A stretch of 6,827 nucleotides of DNA from Methylovulum sp. Its GTDB lineage: Bacteria > Pseudomonadota > Gammaproteobacteria > Methylococcales > Methylomonadaceae. Shown in pieces: positions 1 through 5,559 of the stretch; the first letter of the stretch is position 1, and each line of letters opens with the position of its first letter. Below the pieces are notes generated by a model. It did not search any database. It saw only the letters and a list, made by a program, of their open reading frames with translations, and was not told the DNA's origin. The position numbers were made by a program, and so were the translations under genes. The stretch is taken from positions 1-6,827 of the forward strand of contig JACXTQ010000030.1 in the NCBI GenBank assembly GCA_016919605.1, given 5' to 3'.

Positions 1-639
1 CCGGATGCTACGCCCGAATGTAGCCAAAAAGACCTGCAAACCGCCGTGGCCCTGGAGCCTGTGCACATCTCTTTTTATCAGTTGACCTTGGAGCCTAACA
101 CCTATTTCCATAAGTTCCCGCCCGCTTTGCCAGATGACGAGGCGATATTTAAGATCCAAAAAATGGGACAAGCCTTGCTGGCAGAGTCGGGGTTTTTGCA
201 ATATGAAATTTCCGCATACAGCCAAGCCGGGCGGCAATGTCGGCATAATTTGAATTATTGGCGGTTTGGTGATTACTTGGGCATAGGCGCGGGGGCGCAT
301 GGCAAAATGACCCGCGCTTTACCAAGAGATATTGTGCGCACCCAAAAACCCAAAAGTCCGGAGCAGTATTTGCGGGCCAGCCATCACCCCGTTGCCGCAG
401 GCACTATTGCCCGTGCCGATTTGCCTTTAGAATTTGTCATGAACCAACTGCGCTTGCGGGAAGGTTTTTCGCTGGCGCACTACCAGAAGGCGACAGGGCT
501 GGTGGCGGCCAGCTTGGAGCCGGGGCTATCGAATTGCATGGCGCAAGGCTTGGTGGCCTGTGTAGACGGGCATTATCGCTGCACCGCGCTAGGTTGGGAT
601 TTTTTGGACAGCGTGCTGCAAAAATTCCTGCCTTGCTGA
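1..639 (+). CDS. hemW: HemW, radical SAM haem chaperone (C-terminal part, 5' end outside window)
   Basis: The reading frame is open from base 1 and ends at TGA 637-639, giving the last 212 residues of a protein that is about 380 residues long in E. coli. HemW was formerly annotated as an oxygen-independent coproporphyrinogen oxidase (HemN-like). It is now regarded as a cytoplasmic haem-binding chaperone that hands haem to membrane haemoproteins. The diagnostic HNxxYW motif of HemW, absent from true HemN, is present as HNLNYW at visible residues 82-87 (bases 244-261). It is followed by the family block DYLGIGAGAHGK. Another typical HemW block, HISFYQLTLEPNT, lies near the visible N-terminus, and the MNQLRLREGF block lies in the C-terminal domain. 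The CxxxCxxC cluster motif would lie upstream of the window and cannot be checked. The first ATG of the frame does not apply because the coding sequence continues in from the left. No U-tailed terminator is seen after the stop. Confidence 0.93.
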   Translation, partial: PDATPECSQKDLQTAVALEPVHISFYQLTLEPNTYFHKFPPALPDDEAIFKIQKMGQALLAESGFLQYEISAYSQAGRQCRHNLNYWRFGDYLGIGAGAHGKMTRALPRDIVRTQKPKSPEQYLRASHHPVAAGTIARADLPLEFVMNQLRLREGFSLAHYQKATGLVAASLEPGLSNCMAQGLVACVDGHYRCTALGWDFLDSVLQKFLPC

Positions 640-671
640 AAGCTCATGAGGGTATGTGCCTACGGCAAATG

Positions 672-716
672 GTCAGGAGACTGACAATTTTTGTCACTAC
701 CTTGTCAAATTAGTCA
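672..716. repeat. Cluster of TTGTCA/TGACAA half-sites, possible operator
   Basis: Four related short sites crowd into 45 bases. GTCAG (672-676) faces CTGAC (681-685) across GAGA. TGACAA (682-687) faces TTGTCA (691-696) across three T, making a perfect 15-base palindrome. TTGTCA recurs at 702-707, and TAGTCA at 711-716. The last three start 11 and 9 bases apart, about one helical turn, as in a tandem operator. The TTGTCA at 702 also serves as the best -35 box here, so a bound protein could block transcription. No known regulator is identified. Confidence 0.4.
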
Positions 717-729
717 TATCCATTACTAT
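702..729 (+). promoter_or_regulatory. Candidate sigma-70 promoter upstream of pyrE
   Basis: TTGTCA (702-707, five of six against TTGACA) and TACTAT (724-729, four of six against TATAAT) are 16 bases apart. A transcript would start near 735-738, leaving a leader of roughly 330 bases before pyrE. A closer pyrE promoter between 900 and 1060 was looked for, but none scored better by eye. Confidence 0.4.
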
Positions 730-742
730 TAATAAGGAATAA

Positions 743-769
743 ATGCCGTGCCATAGGGCGGTACAATGA
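743..769 (+). CDS. Possible 8-codon leader peptide MPCHRAVQ
   Basis: AAGGA at 734-738 lies four bases before ATG 743. The frame ends at TGA 767-769. The ATG of the next tiny frame overlaps this stop as ATGA. Codons this few carry no statistical weight. The ribosome-binding-like site and its position just after the promoter candidate are the only support. Confidence 0.18.
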   Translation: MPCHRAVQ

Positions 770-828
770 GGCGTGGACGGTTAAAAACCTGCTTGGGGCA
801 AAAACTTAAGGCGGCAGAGGCAATTTAA
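766..828 (+). CDS. Possible 20-codon reading frame, overlaps the preceding one by ATGA
   Basis: ATG 766 to TAA 826-828 encodes a basic 20-residue peptide that begins MRRGRLKTCLG. AGGG at 755-758 sits seven bases before the ATG, and the start shares four bases with the stop of the 8-codon frame. This is the layout of translationally coupled genes or of a leader with regulatory uORFs. It may equally be chance. No relative is recognised. Confidence 0.15.
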   Translation: MRRGRLKTCLGQKLKAAEAI

Positions 829-899
829 AATCGGAACAAAAATAGAGATTTCTGGAAAAATGACGCGTTTTTTATTAGCATAGTAGCCTGACCGTTGAA

Positions 900-1001
900 A
901 TGGGCGGTGCTTTATCCATTTTGTACTTGGCGCGTAATCTGCTTGGAATTGCTTCCTTGAAGAACGACAAAATAAATGATAAAGGCCTGTTTATTTATTA
1001 A
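900..1001 (+). CDS. Possible 33-residue small protein, unrecognised
   Basis: ATG 900 to TAA 999-1001. The first 20 residues are mostly small and hydrophobic (begins MGGALSILYLARNLLGIA) with one Arg, so they could form an amphipathic or membrane-associated helix. The remaining 13 are polar and charged, ending GLFIY. Codons such as TTG, GCG, CTG and GGC resemble those of neighbouring genes. No Shine-Dalgarno site precedes the ATG, and the in-frame stop upstream is at 876-878. It could be a real small protein, the remnant of a decayed gene, or chance. Its stop lies inside the palindrome at 983-1009. Confidence 0.2.
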   Translation: MGGALSILYLARNLLGIASLKNDKINDKGLFIY

Positions 1002-1009
1002 ACACGCCT
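983..1009 (+). promoter_or_regulatory. Imperfect 27-base palindrome in the pyrE leader
   Basis: AGGC (983-986) plus TGTTTA (988-993) pair with TAAACA (999-1004) plus GCCT (1006-1009). That gives ten base pairs, one C-C mismatch and a five-base loop TTTAT. No T run follows, so it is not a standard intrinsic terminator. AATAAAT (971-977) can pair instead with ATTTATT (993-999), which would break this stem and give an alternative fold. It could be an operator or part of a leader switch controlling pyrE, 57-83 bases before its ATG. Confidence 0.4.
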
Positions 1010-1026
1010 ATTGTCGGGCTTAAAGC

Positions 1027-1047
1027 GTGGACGCGGTGGGTGTCCAC
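1027..1047 (+). promoter_or_regulatory. Small hairpin just upstream of pyrE
   Basis: GTGGAC (1027-1032) pairs perfectly with GTCCAC (1042-1047). A G-T and a C-G pair extend the stem inside, leaving a five-base loop. It ends 18 bases before the pyrE ATG, so its fold could affect ribosome access. The in-frame GTG at 1027 is part of this stem and is unlikely to be the pyrE start. Confidence 0.35.
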
Positions 1048-1065
1048 ATTATTGATGAAGAGTAT

Positions 1066-1731
1066 ATGTTCGATTATCAAAGAGAATTTATTGCCTATGC
1101 ACTGGAGTGCGGGGTATTGAAGTTCGGTGAGTTTCTTTTGAAGTCAGGGCGCACTAGTCCTTACTTTTTCAATACAGGTTTATTTAACACAGGGGCGAAG
1201 CTAGCCAAACTAGGGCACTTTTATGCCCGGGCGTTGCAGCAATCGGATATCCGGCCCGATATGCTGTACGGGCCTGCTTATAAAGGCATTCCTTTGGTTT
1301 GTACCACGGCGATGGCTTATTCGCATTTGCTTGGCGATGACATGCCGTTTGCTTTTAACCGCAAAGAGAGCAAAGATCATGGCGAAGGCGGCGATTTGGT
1401 GGGCACACCTTTGGCAGGTCGGGTGGTGATTGTCGATGATGTCATCACCGCAGGCACCTCAGTACGCGAATCCGTGGACATCATAAGCAAGGCTAAGGCT
1501 CAGCCGGCAGGTGTGTTGATCGCTCTGGACAGGCAGGAACAAGGCCAAAACGGCCGTTCCGCCATTCAGGAAGTCAGTGATAGTTTTGGGTTGCCGGTCA
1601 CGGCAATAATAACCTTGGCTGACATTATTAGCTATTTGCAACCTGATGCCAGCGGGCAGGTCGAAGCGATCAAAGCCTATCAGCGTTTGTATGGGCTTGA
1701 AAGCGGCAATTTTCAGCATCCCCAAAAATAA
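1066..1731 (+). CDS. pyrE: Orotate phosphoribosyltransferase (PyrE)
   Basis: Transfers the phosphoribosyl group of PRPP to orotate, giving orotidine 5'-monophosphate, the fifth step of UMP synthesis, in the cytoplasm. At 221 residues it is close to E. coli PyrE (213), with a few extra residues at the C-terminus. The PRPP-binding motif VIVDDVITAGTS is at residues 121-132. The flexible catalytic loop RKESKDHGEGG is at 99-109, with Arg99, Lys100, Lys103 and His105 in place. Other family blocks are KFGEFLLKSGRTSPYFFN (19-36) and LYGPAYKGIP (67-76). I chose ATG 1066 because the protein then begins MFDYQREFI, matching E. coli MKPYQRQFI. The longer in-frame GTG at 1027 would add 13 unmatched residues and lies in a hairpin. 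The Shine-Dalgarno site is weak (AAGAG three bases before ATG). In gammaproteobacteria pyrE is often controlled by pyrimidine supply; the palindromes upstream could serve that here, but no U-tailed attenuator like that of E. coli is seen. Confidence 0.97.
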   Translation: MFDYQREFIAYALECGVLKFGEFLLKSGRTSPYFFNTGLFNTGAKLAKLGHFYARALQQSDIRPDMLYGPAYKGIPLVCTTAMAYSHLLGDDMPFAFNRKESKDHGEGGDLVGTPLAGRVVIVDDVITAGTSVRESVDIISKAKAQPAGVLIALDRQEQGQNGRSAIQEVSDSFGLPVTAIITLADIISYLQPDASGQVEAIKAYQRLYGLESGNFQHPQK

Positions 1732-1750
1732 TAACTGATTATCCTAACGA

Positions 1751-1781
1751 TTGTGGAAATTTCGACTACAATTGCTAGATA
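1751..1781 (+). promoter_or_regulatory. Weak candidate promoter for the dynamin-like gene
   Basis: The 104-base gap after pyrE is AT-rich. An extended -10-like TGCTAGATA (1773-1781) follows TTGTGG (1751-1756) at a long 19-base spacing. A second possible -10, TACAAT (1767-1772), has no matching -35. The gap holds no terminator-like stem, so read-through from pyrE is also possible. Confidence 0.22.
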
Positions 1782-1835
1782 AACTTGCAGTCTCGATTCA
1801 TTTACTAAAATCGTGTTTTTTACAAAAGGCTTGCC

Positions 1836-3776
1836 ATGAGGAACTTGGAATTTAAAGAAAAAATGCACGAATATTCGCAATGGCGTGCAAATCTGGTACA
1901 GGCGATAGAAATGTACCAGCAATGGCTGGGTCGCTATGGGATGGATGATGCTCATCGCACCAATACTCTTTTAAATATCCTGTACAGTTTAAAGAATGAT
2001 CGAATCACATTGGCGTTTGTCGCGGAATTTTCGCGCGGTAAAACCGAGCTTATCAATGCGATGTTTTTTGCCGAATCGGGTGTGCGGCTATTGCCGTCTT
2101 CACCAGGCCGCACCACCATGTCGCCCACCGAGCTTTTTTATGATAGCGAAGGCGGCAGTTATATCCGGTTGTTGAACATCGAAAGCCGCCTTGAAGATAT
2201 GTCCCTGGCAGAGTTTAAGACCATCCCTGACCGTTGGACAAAATTTGATTTGGATCCCAGTTCGCCAACGCAAATGCAGCATGTCTTTAAGGAATTGATC
2301 GCCACCAAGAAAGTGCCGCGTGAGATGGCCGACAAGTTGGGTTTGTGGAACGAGCGCGAAGCGGCCACCCAAGGCATCATCAACCCCGAAACGGTGGAAA
2401 TCCCTTGTTGGCGGCATGCTTTGATTAGCTTTCCGCACCCTTTGCTAAAAGAAGGCTTGTCCATTATTGACACCCCAGGTCTGAATGCTCTAGGTGCCGA
2501 GCCGGAGCTGACCTTGAGCCTGTTACCTAGTGCCCAAGCCATTGTCTTTATTTTGGCCGCAGACACCGGAGTCACCAAAAGTGATTTGGAAATCTGGCTA
2601 AACCATATCAGCCGCGCCCGCAGTGCCAAACGCCAAGGTTTAGCGGTGGTCATGAACAAGATTGACGCGATGTGGGATGATTTGGGTGGTAAAAATGATT
2701 ATGACCGTTCCATCAAGTCGCAAATCAAAGCGTCGGCCTCTATTTTAAAGATAGACGAAGAATCCATTTTCCCCTTGTCGGCCAAGCAAGCCTTGCTCGC
2801 CAAAATCAAAGGCGATGACGCACTGTTGCAAAAAAGCCGGATAGCCGGTTTGGAAAATTATCTTGCCAATGACATTTTGCGCGAGAAGCGTAATATCATG
2901 GCGGCGACCATCATGCGTGACATTAGCGGCCTGGTCAATGAGTCCATTAACCTGACCTCGACGGCATTGACGCACGCCACCGAGCAATTGGAAGAGTTTA
3001 GGAAGGTTGACTTCCATAACCAGGATATGACCGGCAAATTGATGGCGGAAACCCGCGATCGGCAAAGCGTCTACATGGCGAACGTGGAAAACTTCCAATC
3101 CAGTCGGCGCGTGTTTATCGTCCAGGCAAAAATGCTGATTGATTCTTTTGCTGAAGAAAAAGTGAATGATGTCATCAATACAGCCCGGCATGACATCACC
3201 AAGAGCCTGACCACGGTAGGTATGAAACAAAATATCCGCAAGCTATTTGATGACTTGCGCGATATGTTGCAAGATTCCACCGACATCACCAACGAAACCC
3301 GCCGCTTGGTGAAGGCGATACACAAAAAATTCAAGGATGAATACGGTTTTAAAGAAATCGAACCGAAACTGTTTGATATTAAGAAATATCAGGTTGAACT
3401 TGAACAGGTGTTTGAAGAAGGCGAAGCTTTCCGCACCAGTGCTAAAGTGACCATGACCGAACAGCATATTGTTGTGGATAAGTTATATAGCACCTTGATT
3501 TCAAAAGCCAAGCACATCATCAAACAAGCCCATGACGATGCCATTGTTTGGAGCAACAGTGCCCTGTCACCATTGGCACGGCAAATTAAAGACCACAAGA
3601 AGCAGATCGAAGGCCGCTTGCAGATGCTCAGGAAAATTAACGAATCCAAAGGCTCGGTAGCGGAGAATATCGCTGCTTTGGAAGCGGAAGTGGCTCCTTT
3701 AAAACGCCAACGCGACGAGTTGGCGATTATGGTCAAATCCATGCAATTGGAAAGCCAAACGGCGGAAATCAGTTAA
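1836..3776 (+). CDS. Dynamin-family large GTPase, function unknown
   Basis: A 646-residue protein with all five motifs of a dynamin-type GTPase domain, in order. They are the P-loop AEFSRGKT at 63-70, switch I GRTTMSPTEL at 91-100, DTPG at 212-215, NKID at 274-277 and SAK at 315-317. The usual first glycine of the P-loop is alanine; from memory this is common in a proteobacterial dynamin subgroup with FVAEFSRGK. About 110 residues separate switch I from DTPG, longer than in small GTPases, as in dynamins. Residues about 350-640 are predicted mainly helical and charged, the expected stalk region, with a likely coiled coil near 585-640. I see no signal peptide or transmembrane segment, so any membrane binding would be peripheral. 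The start ATG 1836 has AAAAGG (1824-1829) six bases upstream. It resembles E. coli CrfC only in its motifs. Bacterial dynamins remodel or stabilise membranes, and CrfC has been linked to replication-fork cohesion; neither role can be assigned here. The downstream neighbour is convergent, so the gene is last in its transcript. Confidence 0.9.
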   Translation: MRNLEFKEKMHEYSQWRANLVQAIEMYQQWLGRYGMDDAHRTNTLLNILYSLKNDRITLAFVAEFSRGKTELINAMFFAESGVRLLPSSPGRTTMSPTELFYDSEGGSYIRLLNIESRLEDMSLAEFKTIPDRWTKFDLDPSSPTQMQHVFKELIATKKVPREMADKLGLWNEREAATQGIINPETVEIPCWRHALISFPHPLLKEGLSIIDTPGLNALGAEPELTLSLLPSAQAIVFILAADTGVTKSDLEIWLNHISRARSAKRQGLAVVMNKIDAMWDDLGGKNDYDRSIKSQIKASASILKIDEESIFPLSAKQALLAKIKGDDALLQKSRIAGLENYLANDILREKRNIMAATIMRDISGLVNESINLTSTALTHATEQLEEFRKVDFHNQDMTGKLMAETRDRQSVYMANVENFQSSRRVFIVQAKMLIDSFAEEKVNDVINTARHDITKSLTTVGMKQNIRKLFDDLRDMLQDSTDITNETRRLVKAIHKKFKDEYGFKEIEPKLFDIKKYQVELEQVFEEGEAFRTSAKVTMTEQHIVVDKLYSTLISKAKHIIKQAHDDAIVWSNSALSPLARQIKDHKKQIEGRLQMLRKINESKGSVAENIAALEAEVAPLKRQRDELAIMVKSMQLESQTAEIS

Positions 3777-3784
3777 GGGTGGGT

Positions 3785-3814
3785 CGGCCATTGGTTGCCA
3801 AGAACCAATGGCCG
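3785..3814. terminator. Perfect 12-bp hairpin between convergent genes, likely bidirectional terminator
   Basis: CGGCCATTGGTT (3785-3796) and AACCAATGGCCG (3803-3814) pair fully around a six-base loop GCCAAG. It begins nine bases after the GTPase stop and ends 18 bases from the trmB stop, exactly where a shared terminator is expected. Neither side has a good T run (TTGCTC to the right, CCACCCTT on the other strand). Termination may therefore be weak or the stem may instead protect the mRNA 3' ends. Confidence 0.65.
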
Positions 3815-3832
3815 TTGCTCAATACCGACTGG

Positions 3833-4516
3833 TTAGGCCCTAAAAATCAAATCCCATACGCCATGCCCTAAACGCAGGCCGCGCTGTTCAAATTTTGTCA
3901 AAGGCCGATAGTCAGGCCGTTCGCAATAGTCTCCCTCCGTGCTGGTGTTGTGCAGCCGCGCTTCGGCGGACAGCATCTCCAACATCCACTGCGCATAGTG
4001 TTGCCAATCCGTGGCGGCATGAAAATAACCGCCTGCTACCAGCTTCTTAAGCAATAACCCGATAAAGCCAGGATTGACAATCCGGCGTTTGTGGTGCTTT
4101 TTCTTCGGCCAAGGGTCGGGGAAAAACAAGTGCACCCCCGTCAAGCTGTGGTCGGGGATTTTTTGCTCAAGAATCTCAATAGCATCATGGCAATAGATTC
4201 GGACGTTGCGGATATTATTTTGCGCCAGCAACATCAGTAAATGCCCGACACCGGGTCGATGCACTTCAATGCCCAAATAATCTTTGTCGGGGTTGGTCTG
4301 AGCCATTTTGGCCAAACTTTCGCCGTTACCAAAGCCAATTTCCAAAATAAGCGGGGCATTACGGCCAAAAATTTCATTAAAATCATAGTCAATATCGGGC
4401 CTTAGACAATAAGTATCCCAATGGGTATCAAGAGCCAGTTGTTGGCCTGTAGTTAGGCGGCCTTGCCTGCGGATAAAGCTACGAATTTTTTTCAGGGGTG
4501 TATCGGAAGCAAGCAT
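3833..4516 (-). CDS. trmB: tRNA (guanine-N7-)-methyltransferase TrmB
   Basis: Uses S-adenosylmethionine to methylate N7 of G46 in the variable loop of many tRNAs. The protein has 227 residues, a little shorter than E. coli TrmB (239). Family blocks in order are IRSFIRRQGRLT (11-22), the SAM-binding LEIGFGNG (58-65), GIEVH (82-86), HDA (110-112), FFPDPWPKKKHHKRRI (131-146) with the catalytic-region Asp, ATDW (168-171), TKFEQRG (207-213) and LGHGVWDL (216-223). All expected motifs are intact. I chose ATG at 4516-4514 because the homology starts soon after it. A frame-compatible GTG at 4564 would add 16 unmatched residues and falls within a hairpin. No clear Shine-Dalgarno site precedes the chosen ATG. 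The gene lies 65 bases after thiSG on the same strand, so it is probably the distal gene of the same transcript; thiG-trmB adjacency also occurs in Pseudomonas. Confidence 0.96.
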   Translation of the reverse strand: MLASDTPLKKIRSFIRRQGRLTTGQQLALDTHWDTYCLRPDIDYDFNEIFGRNAPLILEIGFGNGESLAKMAQTNPDKDYLGIEVHRPGVGHLLMLLAQNNIRNVRIYCHDAIEILEQKIPDHSLTGVHLFFPDPWPKKKHHKRRIVNPGFIGLLLKKLVAGGYFHAATDWQHYAQWMLEMLSAEARLHNTSTEGDYCERPDYRPLTKFEQRGLRLGHGVWDLIFRA

Positions 4517-4547
4517 AATAATCAGATGGGTACGGCAAGGGGAATGT

Positions 4548-4574
4548 GCCGCCCGAAGCGGCACTTCGGGCGGC
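4548..4574 (-). terminator. Perfect 11-bp GC-rich hairpin between thiSG and trmB
   Basis: On the plus strand GCCGCCCGAAG (4548-4558) pairs with CTTCGGGCGGC (4564-4574) around the five-base loop CGGCA. The stem begins seven bases after the thiSG stop in the direction of transcription. The sequence after it on the minus strand is ACATTCCCC, with no T run, so it is not a classic intrinsic terminator. It may be a partial terminator, an RNase-resistant mRNA end or a structure that sets the trmB level relative to the genes before it. Confidence 0.5.
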
Positions 4575-4581
4575 CAACGGC

Positions 4582-5559
4582 TTAGATAATCAGGCCATCA
4601 ATGGGCGAGGATGCGGAGGCAAAGCGCCGTCTGGGCATACGCCCCGCCAAAAAGGCTTCACGTCCGGCTTCTATGCCTTTTTTCATCGCCGAAGCCATGA
4701 GGATGGGGTTTTTCGCATCGGCAATCGCGGTGTTCATCAATACTCCGGCACAACCCAATTCCATCGCGATGGCGGCATCCGATGCCGTACCAACCCCGGC
4801 ATCGACCAAGATCGGAACGGTAGCGTTTTCAACGATAGTCAAGATATTGTAGGGGTTACGTACCCCTAAACCGGAGCCGATAGGTGCTGCCAATGGCATC
4901 ACCGCGACACAACCGATGGCTTCCAGGCGTTTTGCCGCTATCGGGTCATCATTGGTGTAGACCATGACATCAAAACCGTCCCGTACCAGCTTTTCGGCGG
5001 CCAGATAGGTTTCCGCCACATCGGGGAACAAGGTTTTTTGATCTGCCAACACTTCCAGCTTGACCAACTTATGCCCACCGAGCAACTCCCGCGCCAGACG
5101 GCATGTCCTGACCGCGTCGTCGGCGGTGTAACAGCCGGCGGTATTGGGCAGGATGGTGTATTTATCGGGGGAAATGACATCCAGCAAATTAGGTTCGCCA
5201 GGGTTTTGGCCAATATTGGTGCGCCGGATCGCCACGGTGACAATTTGTGCGCCACTGGCTTCAATAGCCAAACGGGTCTCTTCCAAGTCCTTGTATTTGC
5301 CGGTACCGACTAACAAGCGTGAATGATAGGCTTTGCCCGCTAGGATAAGCGAATCGTCTTGTCCACCGCCAATGGCGTGGACAATTTCCAGGCGGTCGCC
5401 GGCCTGTAAAACTTGGCTGGCGTATTCGTTAAACGGCAGAATATCTTTGTTCAGTTCGACGGCGATTTTTTTGCCGGTCAGGCTCAGGTCTGCCAATACA
5501 TCGGCGACGCAACTGTTGTCAGCACACTCACGGCTAGTGCCGTTCACATAAATCATCAT
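4582..5559 (-). CDS. thiSG: ThiS-ThiG fusion: sulfur carrier plus thiazole synthase
   Basis: One 325-residue frame joins two thiamine genes. Residues 1-66 are ThiS, a ubiquitin-like sulfur carrier ending HAIGGG (61-66), just as free Pseudomonas ThiS ends. Residues about 70-325 are ThiG, which builds the thiazole ring from 1-deoxyxylulose 5-phosphate, dehydroglycine and sulfur from ThiS. ThiG blocks are SRLLVGTGKYKDLEET (80-95), RRTNIGQNPGEPNLLDV (112-128), TILPNTAGC (135-143), LVKLEVLADQKTLFPD (165-180) where Lys167 is the expected Schiff-base lysine, the phosphate-binding IGSGLG (227-232) and DAGVGTASDAA (253-263). The linker is only about three residues (QDD), with no ATG or GTG there to restart a separate ThiG. 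Such fusions are known as bifunctional ThiS/ThiG proteins. Start: ATG 5559-5557 overlaps the stop of the DAHP synthase gene as ATGA, with GGAG nine bases upstream. An immediate second ATG at 5556 is less well spaced. ThiF, ThiO or ThiH are not in the window. Confidence 0.95.
   Translation of the reverse strand: MMIYVNGTSRECADNSCVADVLADLSLTGKKIAVELNKDILPFNEYASQVLQAGDRLEIVHAIGGGQDDSLILAGKAYHSRLLVGTGKYKDLEETRLAIEASGAQIVTVAIRRTNIGQNPGEPNLLDVISPDKYTILPNTAGCYTADDAVRTCRLARELLGGHKLVKLEVLADQKTLFPDVAETYLAAEKLVRDGFDVMVYTNDDPIAAKRLEAIGCVAVMPLAAPIGSGLGVRNPYNILTIVENATVPILVDAGVGTASDAAIAMELGCAGVLMNTAIADAKNPILMASAMKKGIEAGREAFLAGRMPRRRFASASSPIDGLII

Larger units (their letters stand above)
640..1065. other. 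426-base intergenic region between hemW and pyrE
   Basis: No convincing gene is present. It is AT-rich compared with its neighbours and unusually long for such a compact window. Separate entries describe its contents: a cluster of inverted and direct TTGTCA-like repeats (672-716), a sigma-70-like promoter candidate (702-729), two overlapping tiny reading frames (743-828), a 33-codon reading frame (900-1001), an imperfect palindrome (983-1009) and a small hairpin (1027-1047). I found no tRNA-like fold and no stem followed by a clear T run. It probably holds the pyrE promoter and a long pyrE leader. It could also hold a small RNA, which the sequence alone cannot decide. Confidence 0.6.

Noticed and set aside
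853..875. Intrinsic terminator around the T run at 868-873
   Set aside because: The only stem available pairs A with T around a seven-base loop, too weak to terminate.
860..883. A 7-codon frame MTRFLLA
   Set aside because: Too short to judge, with the nearest GGA only three bases before the ATG.
1027..1065. A GTG start giving PyrE 13 more residues
   Set aside because: The extra residues match nothing in the family, the GTG is inside a hairpin stem, and ATG 1066 aligns with the E. coli start.
2100..3742. Several antisense open frames of 74-166 codons opposite the GTPase gene
   Set aside because: They lie wholly inside a well-supported gene, show no recognisable domain or start signal, and are explained as shadows of its codon use.
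4517..4564. A GTG start giving TrmB 16 more residues
   Set aside because: The extension is out of line with the family N-terminus, and its first codons are encoded by the 11-bp hairpin after thiSG.
4548..4574. DNA uptake sequence of the Neisseria or Pasteurellaceae type within the hairpin
   Set aside because: Neither GCCGTCTGAA nor AAGTGCGGT is present in the arms.
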